Shown: piece by piece, positions 50,585 through 59,795 of the stretch | Position numbering within the stretch: position 1 is the stretch's first letter | Layout: each line of letters begins with the position of its first letter | DNA from: Porphyridium purpureum | Taxonomy: Eukaryota; Rhodophyta; Bangiophyceae; Porphyridiales; Porphyridiaceae | Reading direction: 5' to 3' | NCBI GenBank assembly: GCA_008690995.1 | Contig: VRMN01000001.1 | Span: 496,001 to 560,000 of the forward strand | Length of the DNA stretch: 64,000 nt | Program-made: the position numbers and the translations under genes | The notes under the pieces: generated by a model | Database searches by the model: none | Seen by the model: only the letters and a program-made list of their open reading frames with translations | What the model was told of the DNA's origin: nothing

Positions 50585-52417
50585 TTAGATCCCCTTTCTT
50601 GATGCGGCGGGCGTGTCAGGGTCGTCTTGAACGCAGCGCTGCATACATTGCTCTAGAGCCTTGTGCAACGCGGCGCGTGCTAGATGCCCTACCGCAGCTG
50701 CCTGAGCACGGCCGCGCTCACGCACTGTATGATCGCTCATAGACGAACCATTAGGTCCGAGAAATATAATAATTGATTCAAGGAATGTTGAAGCGTTCGT
50801 GTTAGTTTCATGTTTTTGAGTGTGCGCGCCGAAGACCGTTCGTTCAGTCCAGGCGCGCCGTGAAAGCGGAAAGCAAGCGGGAGAGAAATTGATAGGAAGA
50901 CCCGCGCATACTCACCTTTCATACGTGCTGCTTCTGACGCCTCAAAAAAGTGCGCGACGGCGACACCCAGCTCGATCGCGCTGTCGACTTGGCGAAACGG
51001 TTCGAGCGCCTCTTTGCCTGCGTCTTGGGTTGATAGCTCGACACTGCATCTGCTTCCTGCCAAGTTTAGCCAGTCCAACAGCACATGAGACTCACCCATA
51101 TAGCAGCCGTGTATGACGTGACATCCAGCAAGTGCCGGTTCCAAAATATTATGCCCATTTCCATTCGATATGAGAGAATTCCCGACGAAGACGCACTCGG
51201 AACGATCAAAGACGTCGCCAAGTTTGCCTATTGCGGGTAGCAGCATCAGAGAATGAACAATGCACACTTGTTAGTACTGTACGATTCCAGACCGAAGACG
51301 CACATTCCGACGCCAGCTGAAAGCATTGACGAAGAATGAACATGGATGCTTCAAGGTACGTACCCATTTCATTCAGGAGAAAGATATCTTGCGATGCAGA
51401 ACCATCGGCGCTCCATTCTTCGATTTCATGCGAAGACCCTTCACGAACATTCACTCCATGCAAATCGTTCCACACGTCCCGTATTCGTGTGACGTGTCGG
51501 GGCGCAAGTATGAGTCGCGGACGCCGCGACTCGCTCACACCGCGCTCACGCAAAATCTTGCACGCCACTTCATGAGCCTCAACAATCAGCGATTCTTCGC
51601 CTTGGTGTGTGCTCACAGCGGCCCAGCATGCAAGCGTTGTGTTCCGTAAGAGCTGATTCTCGTCGCCACCGAGAGCTGAGCCAAGATCCTCGACAAATTT
51701 GAGTGGTGGGGCAATGTGCAGACGGCATTCACGGACGCCGTGTTCAATAAAAACATCCCGATCCTTGCGAGGCGTTAGCACAAGAGTGAAGCTGGACAGC
51801 AAGGCTTTCAGCAGACATTTCGAAAGTCCAGAGCTCTGCCAATTGCGCAATGACCGCGAGGACATCCTGGCGTCGAGAAAGAGTAGCTGCATTTTGTTTC
51901 GGCTAGCATGATAAATCATGGATGGCCACAGCTCCGATTCGATGAGTGCCAATATATGCGGCTTGTGCACGTCCAGGAAGCGTCGAACGCAACCGGTAGA
52001 GTCAAAAGGGCATAATTGCACGACGACATTCACTTTGGCCTCACCCGAGGACTCGAGCGTGCGTATCTTGTCCTGAACAAAGCGTAGAGCAGAATAATTT
52101 GACACGGTCATAATTGCGCGCATTGGACCACGTGCAAGGTCCGCATCAAGCCTGTCCTTATCGACTAGAGTCATGCGAGAGAATTCCCGCACAACTTTGA
52201 GGGCTGACACCGATTCACCCACAGACGCGGCGTGCACCCACAGGCAAATCCCTGCGTTCTGACGGGTGCTGGTGAGACCTCGCGACACACGTTCCTGCAG
52301 CAATCCATCAGGCCATGCCTGCCTTGCTGCTTGAAGGCGTACCAGAGGGTAGCACAAAGCAGTCGATAGCGCCGAGTAAATGGTGTACGCGGCACGCGCG
52401 CACACAGGCCATTCCAT
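50585..52417 (-). CDS. waaA: Kdo transferase (WaaA/KdtA), three exons
   Basis: 501 residues from exons 52417-51364, 51227-50916 and 50724-50585, total 1506 bases. WaaA moves 3-deoxy-manno-octulosonate onto lipid A precursors in Gram-negative bacteria; plant relatives are mitochondrial. Marks: N-terminal hydrophobic helix (YTIYSALSTALCYPL), WVHAASVGESVSAL, LIESELWPSMIY with the general-base type Glu, LLFLDARMSSRS, LILAPRH, and across junction 1 NEMG-KLGDVF then FVGNSLISNGNGHNILEPA. Junctions restore the family pattern in frame (both phase 1). Exon 3 ends with an Ala-rich helix. The ATG at 52417 gives the normal WaaA start. The acceptor substrate in an alga is unknown. It is head-to-head with an SGNH hydrolase, only 104 bp away. 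Confidence 0.9.
50725..50915 (-). other. Intron 2 of waaA (191 bp)
   Basis: Begins GTGAGT, contains an AACTAAC branch-like sequence, ends ATACAG. An earlier AG (TATGAG) would give a stop after 16 codons; using ATACAG gives a 46-codon final exon with an Ala/Arg-rich helix. Confidence 0.72.
51228..51363 (-). other. Intron 1 of waaA (136 bp)
   Basis: On the minus strand it begins GTACGT, has a perfect TACTAAC branch sequence (51270-51276 on the + strand as GTTAGTA) about 42 bases before the end, and ends ATAG. Removal joins NEMG to KLGDVF in frame. Confidence 0.85.
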
Positions 52418-52521
52418 TATTTGTTCCTGGCGTCGCTGAGCTCTCTCTGCGTGGTACCTGCCCGCGGCCAAAAGATCTTGTGTGTCCGCGTCGAACTGTT
52501 GTTGCAGCGGCAACCGAGAAG
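52418..52521. promoter_or_regulatory. Very short bidirectional promoter (waaA / SGNH hydrolase)
   Basis: 104 bp between two ATGs pointing away from each other, the tightest head-to-head spacing in this window. Each upstream frame is open into the other's leader but only through non-ATG codons. Confidence 0.5.
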
Positions 52522-53430
52522 ATGGGTGAGGAGAGCAAGGTCCCTCCCGGAGACTTTTACGGTGAGTACCATGGCCACACCGTGAGGCATCTCGACGCCA
52601 TTTACCGGGCTGTTGGTGGTGAGCGGCGGCCGACCATTTGGCTGGCGGGTGATAGCTCGCTTGACAACAAGTACTGGCTCAACTCGCGCGACCGCGTCCC
52701 GGCGTGCAATGGGTATGAGCAGGTGCTCGAGTACCAAATGCCAGACGTGTGCTACTACCTCAACAAAGCGCTGGCTGACGAATTTGTGTGCGTGAATACA
52801 GCCGTGGAAGAGTCCAGATTGGTTGAACGAAGAGGCTCCACGATGTGGGAACAAGACGACTTCATTCGCGACCACATCAAACGCGATGATGTGCTGGTCG
52901 TGAGTGTCGGAGGAAACGATGTGGCCTTGAAGCCGTCCATAAGTACCGCTTGGAATATGTTCAAGCTGGTCTTCTTCAATTCGGAGGAGCGTCTATTGAA
53001 GGATCCAGCTCGAGCATGGGGCATGCGCCACTTTGTGCGCATGTTCAAGGACGACACAGCCAATTACATTGCCAAGCTAATTGCCAAGACCAAGCCTCGA
53101 CTAGTGGTGGCATGCATGATCTACTTTCCGGATGAGAATCGTGTGCAGTCATGGGCAAACGCCGCGCTAAAGGTCCTGCGGTATGATTCCAAGCCAGAAT
53201 TATTGCAGGCCGGGATTCGCGCCATTTGGGATCAGGCCACCACGCAGATTGGTTCAGTTGACTCGGTGCCCGTTGTTGGCTGTGCGCTTTTTGAGTCCCT
53301 GGACGGCAAATGGACGCAGGATTATGTGGCGCGCGTCGAGCCGTCCAAGGAAGGCGGTGCAAAAATGGCCGAAGGCATAGCCGCCAGAATTCGCTCAAAC
53401 CGTGTATCCAAACCCTCACCGTCGTCATGA
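52522..53430 (+). CDS. SGNH/GDSL-type hydrolase-like protein
   Basis: 302 residues from ATG 52522. The SGNH fold is suggested by the block I motif LAGDSSLDNKYW (nucleophile Ser near residue 45) and block III VSVGGNDVALKPS (GGND at about 130-133). The region between contains YEQVLEYQMPDVCYYL and a long helical insertion after the GGND block (MFKLVFFNSEE). A C-terminal His that could complete the triad is not obvious (the end is YVARVEPSKEGG), so activity is uncertain. No signal peptide is seen; cytosolic location is inferred. Substrate unknown. Convergent with the trehalose gene, 147 bp away. Confidence 0.75.
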   Translation: MGEESKVPPGDFYGEYHGHTVRHLDAIYRAVGGERRPTIWLAGDSSLDNKYWLNSRDRVPACNGYEQVLEYQMPDVCYYLNKALADEFVCVNTAVEESRLVERRGSTMWEQDDFIRDHIKRDDVLVVSVGGNDVALKPSISTAWNMFKLVFFNSEERLLKDPARAWGMRHFVRMFKDDTANYIAKLIAKTKPRLVVACMIYFPDENRVQSWANAALKVLRYDSKPELLQAGIRAIWDQATTQIGSVDSVPVVGCALFESLDGKWTQDYVARVEPSKEGGAKMAEGIAARIRSNRVSKPSPSS

Positions 53431-53577
53431 GTGAGCGGGCTGGAACTGAGGAGTTTCTGTCGCGCTCTTCGTGCTTGATTAAGATGCACATCCGGTTTCG
53501 AGCGCAGCCGTACGCCCGTTCAGGCGCACATTGTACCGAAAACGAGTGTTTAACTCTCGAGGCCTCGCCCTTTATCT

Positions 53578-56517
53578 TTACTTGGACGCTAACGTTCGCA
53601 GATCTGTCACACCGCCCTTCTTTATGACGCCGCCGTTCGACGAAGTTTTGGCCGAGGAACCCTGGCGTTGCTTGCTTACGGCGATGAGACCCAATACATC
53701 AGCGACCTCCTCGGAGGTCCTCAAGTAATACCTCGCGTTCGACGGCTTGACACCGACAGTGCAAGTGAATAAGGCCTGTGACAAGTCACCTAAGTCTCTG
53801 GAGAGCAGTGTAAACATGTCTTCATCTGTGCGATCGTCGCCCACACACAAAACAAACGACGGCGCTGAACCGTTCTTCTCCTCTGACAGATCCGACAAAA
53901 TCCTCTGCACCATTGCACCCTTGTTCATGTTGGCCAGCCGCACCTGCAGCCAGCCGTGACCTGTGACCACCTGAACCTGGAAAGCTCCCAGCACCGTTTC
54001 CAAGTGATCACGCATTTCCTTCGCCTGCCAATTTCCAAATTCCGGGTCCGCGTCCATGTAGTGCCATACGAGTCCGGCATTCTTTTCCTCGATGTAACTG
54101 CCATCCGTTCGCTCTGCGTACGCGCCCATGATTTCGAGAGCGACCTCTCTCCAGCTCAGATCGTTAACTTCGTGAAGCTGCCTCCACTCCGTTTCGTGCG
54201 GGTTACGGAAGAAGAAGCCATGTTCAGCCGCCAGCCCAATCGCTGAAAGACCCTGGAACGAGGTAGAAAGAACCTCTGTCGTGCGACCGGACATAATATA
54301 CACGAGATTTTGCGGATCCTTCGCCAATGTGCTGAGGTAGTTCATGACTGCGTCGCTGGGGCGCGCCCATGCGTGGCTCATGCGGCTAGAGCACGTGCTC
54401 GACGTCAGCGTGCCGTCGTAATCCAAGAGGAACAGGCGGCGGCCAAGACCTTCTGCTTTGTCGTACACCTTGAGCACTTTCTCCGGATTCAGAGCTTCAA
54501 AGCCTTCAAACTCGAGAGTGCGCAGCCCCACGCCCAAACCCAGTCCCAGCTTGGTGAGCTTTTTCACCGGTTCGGACGCCTTGTAAAGATCCGAAAGAAA
54601 CGACTCGGCCCACTTGGCCGTAGGGTGCGATTCCACGTATTTCAAATCTGCACTGTGTTTCAGCGCAACTTCCTCCTTGTCCTTTTGCAGCACGCGGTCG
54701 ATCGCGCCCATCACCTCGTCATAGTTCCACGGGTTCAAACGCACAGCAGATGACAGCGCACGCGAACAGCCGGTGAACTCGGACAAGATCAGCTGGCCGC
54801 GCCCAGATCCACTGCAGAGAATGTATTCGTAGGGGATCAAGTTCAATCCATCCCGAATCGGTGTCAGCAGAAGCGCGTCGGCCTCGGTGTAAATCGCAAT
54901 GCGCTCGTCGAACGAAATGTCGCGCTCAATGTACAGCACCGGCTGGTATCCGGGTGTGCCAAACCTGTCGTTGATTCTCTTGACCAAATCCTGGATCTCG
55001 CCCTGCACATGTGACTTGACGCGCGCCTTGCGCGGGATTGCGACTTGCACAATCACAATACGGCCCTGATAAAGCGAGTACGTCTGCAGTAAGCTTTCAA
55101 ATGCTAGAAGTTTCAGCGAGATGCCCTTGAATACGTCAAGGTCGTCGATTGCGGCTAGAATATACATTCGGTTGTCGCGCTCGCCAGACACGGACAGTGC
55201 GTGTACTTGGGTGAGCAGTGTCTTGCGCATATCATCTACGTCTTTGGAGCCCAAATGCGTTCGGAAGCGGTTCGGGTCGATGCCAATGTGGCTGACACGA
55301 ATCATGACGTGGCGACCAGAATACTCGACGCCCAAAATCCCGCGTGAAGCTTCATGTTCCAAGTTGAGCAAGCGCACGCAGGCAGACAGAAAATGGCGGG
55401 CATAGTCAAATAGATGAAAGCCTAGCAACGTTGATGATAAGAGGCCTCGCAAAAGTTCGTCACGCACAGGCAGTGTGCGGTACGCTTCGGAAGACGGCCA
55501 CGGAATGTGCAGGAAGAACCCGATTTTGGCTCCGGACAAGCGGCGCCGCAACTGAGACGGGAGCACCATGAGGTGATAGTCGTGAATCCAAATCAGGTTC
55601 TCCTCATGGTACAGCTCGACCACCTTGTCCGAGAATTTTCGGTTCACCAAGCAATACGTGTGCCAGAGGTTCTTATCGAACTGTACTGTTCGCTCATGCT
55701 CGTCCGTGAGCGGGGTGAGCATGTGGAACAGAGGCCAGAGGACGCCCTTGCAGAAGCCCTGGTAAAACTCAACCAGCGTTTGCCTGGGAATAAACACAGG
55801 CACGCAATTGAATTCTTCCAGCAGGGTAGCTGATACCTGCTCGCGCTCTTCCGGTCGCACTTCCTCATCTGAGTTGATGATGCCGACCCAAAGCACTCGC
55901 ATCCCTTCTTTGAGCCCATCGCGAAGCCCCCTTGACGTCAGGTACAAGGCGTCATCGTCCCACGCAAACGACCATTCGTCGGACGTCGCGTCGCGGCGAG
56001 CGATGATGGGCAAGCGGTACAAAACGATAATCAGCGTGTTCTTGTGCGCCGGATCCTCCTCGTCGTACAGGGCGGAGCCACCCCTCGCGCCGACCGACAT
56101 CGAACGTTCTGTGTTGCTGTCCATTTCGGTGATACGCACGTGAACCAGTGGATCGGGCAGCACATTAAACTCGCCGTCATCAATGCGTACGTTCGTAGGG
56201 GGCACAACGAACGAACGGCCGGATTCCATCATCTCCCACCTGACCACTTTGGGGCCACGCTCGCGACTCAACGAAGACATCCCGCCGGATCTTTGCGATA
56301 CAACGTCACCGTCGACCAGCGACATGAGCACGTACTTGTAGGTAAACTCGACATCTTGGGGCAGCTTGACGACCTTTGACCACTTCAATTTGTCCTCAGA
56401 TCCCAATTCAATCCCTCGAAGCGGATCCCACCCACCGAGGTGAGCGTGTGTGCCGACCAAGCGCACGACCTGTCCCGGCTCTGTCTCGCAGCGCACGGAA
56501 AACCGCACGAGCACCAT
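53578..56517 (-). CDS. CBM20 - trehalose-6-phosphate synthase - trehalose phosphatase fusion
   Basis: 979 residues. Three modules are visible. Residues ~1-105 form a CBM20 starch-binding domain (VRLVGTHAHLGGWDP, then WSKVVKLPQDVEFTYKYVL). About 155-640 is the GT20 trehalose-6-phosphate synthase fold: WIHDYHLMVLPSQLRR, GFFLHIPWPSSE, LLTPIRDGLNLIPYEYI, ILSEFTGCSRAL. About 690-960 is a HAD phosphatase: LLDYDGTLTSS near 697, a central MSGRTTEVLS, and VGDDRTDEDMF near 892. The nucleophile pattern D-Y-D-G-T is intact. Plant class II TPS proteins share TPS-TPP but lack CBM20; the starch-binding module fits cytosolic floridean starch in red algae (inference). Product could be trehalose or its phosphate. 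ATG 56517. Confidence 0.95.
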   Translation of the reverse strand: MVLVRFSVRCETEPGQVVRLVGTHAHLGGWDPLRGIELGSEDKLKWSKVVKLPQDVEFTYKYVLMSLVDGDVVSQRSGGMSSLSRERGPKVVRWEMMESGRSFVVPPTNVRIDDGEFNVLPDPLVHVRITEMDSNTERSMSVGARGGSALYDEEDPAHKNTLIIVLYRLPIIARRDATSDEWSFAWDDDALYLTSRGLRDGLKEGMRVLWVGIINSDEEVRPEEREQVSATLLEEFNCVPVFIPRQTLVEFYQGFCKGVLWPLFHMLTPLTDEHERTVQFDKNLWHTYCLVNRKFSDKVVELYHEENLIWIHDYHLMVLPSQLRRRLSGAKIGFFLHIPWPSSEAYRTLPVRDELLRGLLSSTLLGFHLFDYARHFLSACVRLLNLEHEASRGILGVEYSGRHVMIRVSHIGIDPNRFRTHLGSKDVDDMRKTLLTQVHALSVSGERDNRMYILAAIDDLDVFKGISLKLLAFESLLQTYSLYQGRIVIVQVAIPRKARVKSHVQGEIQDLVKRINDRFGTPGYQPVLYIERDISFDERIAIYTEADALLLTPIRDGLNLIPYEYILCSGSGRGQLILSEFTGCSRALSSAVRLNPWNYDEVMGAIDRVLQKDKEEVALKHSADLKYVESHPTAKWAESFLSDLYKASEPVKKLTKLGLGLGVGLRTLEFEGFEALNPEKVLKVYDKAEGLGRRLFLLDYDGTLTSSTCSSRMSHAWARPSDAVMNYLSTLAKDPQNLVYIMSGRTTEVLSTSFQGLSAIGLAAEHGFFFRNPHETEWRQLHEVNDLSWREVALEIMGAYAERTDGSYIEEKNAGLVWHYMDADPEFGNWQAKEMRDHLETVLGAFQVQVVTGHGWLQVRLANMNKGAMVQRILSDLSEEKNGSAPSFVLCVGDDRTDEDMFTLLSRDLGDLSQALFTCTVGVKPSNARYYLRTSEEVADVLGLIAVSKQRQGSSAKTSSNGGVIKKGGVTDLRTLASK

Positions 56518-57784
56518 GACGATCGCGTCTGTGCCCGTGCGTGCCGCAGCGCACGCGCCCTACCACACGCGCACGTCCCCAAAACCCTCCCTCCTACCCA
56601 ACGCGCACGCGTGAACGCCGCGGCGCGTTCAAGCCACGCAACCTGCGCAACCCCGAACACCCTTGCGCGCCCCTTCTACCCGCACACGATCCACGCCTCT
56701 CCCCGTGTAACCACGCCGACCCACGTCTTCCTCCCCAACTACCCAGCTCCTGCCTCCACTACTGCAACAACCCCAACTCCTACCGCTCCCCTACGCCGTC
56801 GAACAACCTCCCCACCTTCCTTACCCCCCTTGTCCCTTCCCCCCTGCCCCCTCTCTCTCCTTGATACACAATACCCAACCCCTTTTCCGTGTCCTCCCTC
56901 CTCATCAACCTGTCTCTCTCTCTCTCTCTTCTTCGTCTTCGTCTTCTTCCCCTTTCTCTTTGCGTCTTCTCCACGCCACTCCCACATCGCATTGAGAGCA
57001 CATGATCCCATCATCACCACCATCATCTACATATCGATCCACACCGCCGCGCCTATGAAACCACTCCCATTCACGCGCACGCACACCGCTTCACCCCGAA
57101 AAATCACTCTGCGACACACTTTTACTACCAAACACACCCACAAACACATACGAGTCATTAATAAAGACATCACCATAATCTTCTTCTTCGTCTTCTTCAT
57201 CTCCCCCATCTATTAAAGGCACGCGTAATGACAATGGTCGAGTAGCAGATGGACACACATACACGAGTCAAATGGTTCACGGCGTAGCGGTTACCCGATA
57301 ATGTGTAACCGATAAGAAAGAACGCGCACGCGGAGAAAGGTGCGGGGCGGCGCGTTGGCCGCAAAGGGTTGGTGGAACGTGGCCGCGGTCTGACGTGACA
57401 GAGAGGCGTCGCGCATCGATGTAACGCGCCGCGCGTCTACTGTGGCGCAGAGCGCGGTGACTGTGGTCGTTGTGGGCACGGAATGCCTGTGCCAGTGCTA
57501 GTCTATCGAGTTAGATATGTACCCCGGCTGTACAAACCAGGAGTTTGGTGGTTTGGCGGCTGACGGCGGCGGAGCGAAATGTCTGAGCAACAACAACTGC
57601 GGCTGCGCACGTGTCCTGTTGAATGCAGCTGTACACTACGCTTCATCTGAGGAGAGGAAGAAAGTACAGTGGCGGAAAATAACTGTACTTCGTGAGGGTT
57701 TCCCATGGCCGCAGCAGCGAAAGAGGTGGCAACTGAGGGCGAGAAGAGGCAGTGGCATGGCGGACGCACGCACGGACAAGAGGG
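56518..57784. promoter_or_regulatory. Long divergent region (trehalose gene / glycosyltransferase candidate)
   Basis: About 1.27 kb. The first 450 bp is C/T-rich on the + strand with a (CT)n and CTTCGT run near 56910-56960, a long purine leader for the minus-strand gene. The right end holds GTACAGT 57664-57670 and ACTGTAC 57682-57688. No gene was recognised. Confidence 0.5.
57664..57688. promoter_or_regulatory. Inverted GTACAGT / ACTGTAC pair
   Basis: GTACAGT at 57664-57670 and ACTGTAC at 57682-57688 with an 11-bp spacer, about 100 bp before the ATG at 57785. A GCTGTACACTAC string lies 35 bp upstream. Confidence 0.5.
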
Positions 57785-58936
57785 ATGGTGGTAGGATGGA
57801 GATACGAGTGGCTGAAACTGCGGAAGAAGGTTGCTCGCGCGGCAGAATGTGCGGGCGCGTATATGCATGGCGTCGTGGGGGCAGTGGCGCTGGCGTATTT
57901 GGTCTGGACGTTGGTCGCGTGCAGCAGAACGGCCGTACGCATCAATGATCAAGCTTGGGATGCCCCTGAACATGCGCAGCCTGGGCACGTGCCACACCAT
58001 CGGATGAAACACGGCTCGTTCCGCTTGGAGGAGAACGAGCTGGGTAATGTGTTTTGTGTCTTGCAGCCGATCTTGTCCGACAGGCAGGAGGTGTGGACCG
58101 AGCAAAATATGCGGGAGCATTCTGGCATCCGGTTGTTTCTCCGCTCCTTTCTCGGCGAGCTGAGCAGCGAGGACGCCGATTCGTACCAATTTCACGTTTA
58201 TTATGGGCATGATGCAGATGATACCGTTTTCGGATCGCACGCAACGCGCGATCTGTACGATCGCATCGCGCAGCAAGAAATCCTCTCGGCGGCGGTGCGC
58301 CCGCGCTTGTCGCTGCACTACGTACCACTTTATGATCTGCACGGCCGAATTAACGCCATTTGGAACGAGATCGCTGATGTGGCGTTTCATGACGGTTGTG
58401 ATTACTTCTTCTTGTCGAATGACGACATGGGCTTCAAAACCAAAGGGTGGGTTTCTCGCGCCGTAGCGCGACTGCAGCAGCCGCGCGGTTTACCACAGTG
58501 CCGCTTTTTTGGAATCGTGCGCTTTAAGGACGAATGGGCCGAGTGGGCCACGTTCACGTTCCATGTGTCCACGCGGCTGCATATGGAAGTTATGGACGGC
58601 ATCTACTACCCGGTTCCATTTAAGACCACGCACAACGATTACTGGATCTACCGGGTGTATTTTGCGTGGAAGGCCGATGGGTATGAGCCAAGCATCCGGA
58701 TGCGTAACCGAATGCTTGCATCGATCAACGCCTCTGGCACGGCCGGTGCGGATACCAGGTCGATCTCAGAAGCGCGGTACAAGTACGACAACAAGAGCGA
58801 GGTGTGGCACTGGATCCTCAAGGGACGCGGCGCCGTCACCAAATGGCTCGCGTCAAACCACCGCTCTCGGCCGTTCTGTGATCCAGTGCACGGCGGCACA
58901 GCTCAGCGGTCGTCCAAGAAGCGCTCCGAAGCGTAA
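57785..58936 (+). CDS. Single-span membrane protein, GT-A-like glycosyltransferase candidate
   Basis: 383 residues from ATG 57785. A basic N-terminus (WLKLRKKVARAA) is followed by one hydrophobic span at about 28-46, giving a type II topology. The lumenal part reads like a nucleotide-sugar transferase: YQFHVYYGHDADDTVFG, LHYVPLYDLHGRINAIWNEIADVA, and YFFLSNDDMGFKTKGWVSRAV, in which NDDMGF could be the metal-binding D-x-D site; RFFGIVRFKDEWAEWATFTFHVSTRLHMEVM and THNDYWIYRVYFAWKADGY follow. I do not know a named family for it. It could serve cell-wall polysaccharide synthesis. The call is from motif layout only. Confidence 0.6.
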   Translation: MVVGWRYEWLKLRKKVARAAECAGAYMHGVVGAVALAYLVWTLVACSRTAVRINDQAWDAPEHAQPGHVPHHRMKHGSFRLEENELGNVFCVLQPILSDRQEVWTEQNMREHSGIRLFLRSFLGELSSEDADSYQFHVYYGHDADDTVFGSHATRDLYDRIAQQEILSAAVRPRLSLHYVPLYDLHGRINAIWNEIADVAFHDGCDYFFLSNDDMGFKTKGWVSRAVARLQQPRGLPQCRFFGIVRFKDEWAEWATFTFHVSTRLHMEVMDGIYYPVPFKTTHNDYWIYRVYFAWKADGYEPSIRMRNRMLASINASGTAGADTRSISEARYKYDNKSEVWHWILKGRGAVTKWLASNHRSRPFCDPVHGGTAQRSSKKRSEA

Positions 58937-59795
58937 ACATCCGGTCTCGCGTCTTCGGCGCTGTCGGTACTGGATCACGATGCGTGCGATCCAGCCTCTG
59001 CATCTGCCCGGCGCATCGCAAAATGGTTCGAGATGGCAAATGACGACCGTGATGGGCGAGAGACCCAGAAGAGTCTACCTATAATGGCTAACCCTCATCC
59101 TAACTGTACTTCACGTACAGTGGGTTCAGTTCAATGGCGCCATTTTTTATGGGCGTCCCAATGGGCGCAAGGAGATGCAGAACGAACGATCAAATGGGCC
59201 GTTTGTTGTTCTCTCTCTCTCTCTCAATTGGGAAATGAGACATTCGGCGCTTGTTCTGTTGAGTGGAAGGCAACGCTACCGGAACGAGCGCACCGCACGT
59301 CGCACGGACATGGCATTGACGGTTCGCGTGCGCAATCAAATGGGAGATTGCACGCACAACGCTGTCATCCATGGATGCGGTGCGAGCAATGGGAGTGCTG
59401 CGAATATGGCGCGCTGAATGGCCTTGCGCCTGCGTGTTCCATGGCTCCTAATCACGCTACGTTGCGTTCTGTGATGCTGGACATGGTTCTGTGACCCATT
59501 GGATCGATGCGCACAATGCCGCGATGGGCATTCGATGCAAGGCAATTGCGGCAGCCATCTTCGGCTTGCGAGCCAACGTCGGTGGCAGTCCCCCCTCGGT
59601 GCGCGTGTGCATAAAGGCGACGCGGCTGTGGCAAATGGGCATGGGCAGTTGAGCGAGCAAGTGGAGATACGGCAAGGAGAAGCAGAGTCAAGCGCGACAT
59701 TGCAGACGTTCCGACGGCACTCGCACAGAGCGCACACTACCGCTTGGGAACAAGACGACCATTGGTATTGATTTGCGGAGCAACTGCGATTGGGA
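58937..59795. other. Intergenic region with palindromic ACTGTAC element
   Basis: About 860 bp between two + strand genes. Holds the ACTGTAC-N5-GTACAGT palindrome (59103-59121) and a (CT)n run (59211-59226). Frames seen on both strands overlap and look like chance. Confidence 0.5.
59103..59121. promoter_or_regulatory. Palindrome ACTGTAC-N5-GTACAGT
   Basis: A perfect inverted repeat of the recurring heptamer with spacer TTCAC. It is the tightest pair in the window and suggests a dimeric DNA-binding site (inference). Confidence 0.55.

Noticed and set aside
51276-51282. ACTGTAC inside waaA intron 1 as a regulatory site
   Set aside because: It overlaps the edge of the TACTAAC branch sequence on the other strand, so it is better explained by the splice signal or chance.
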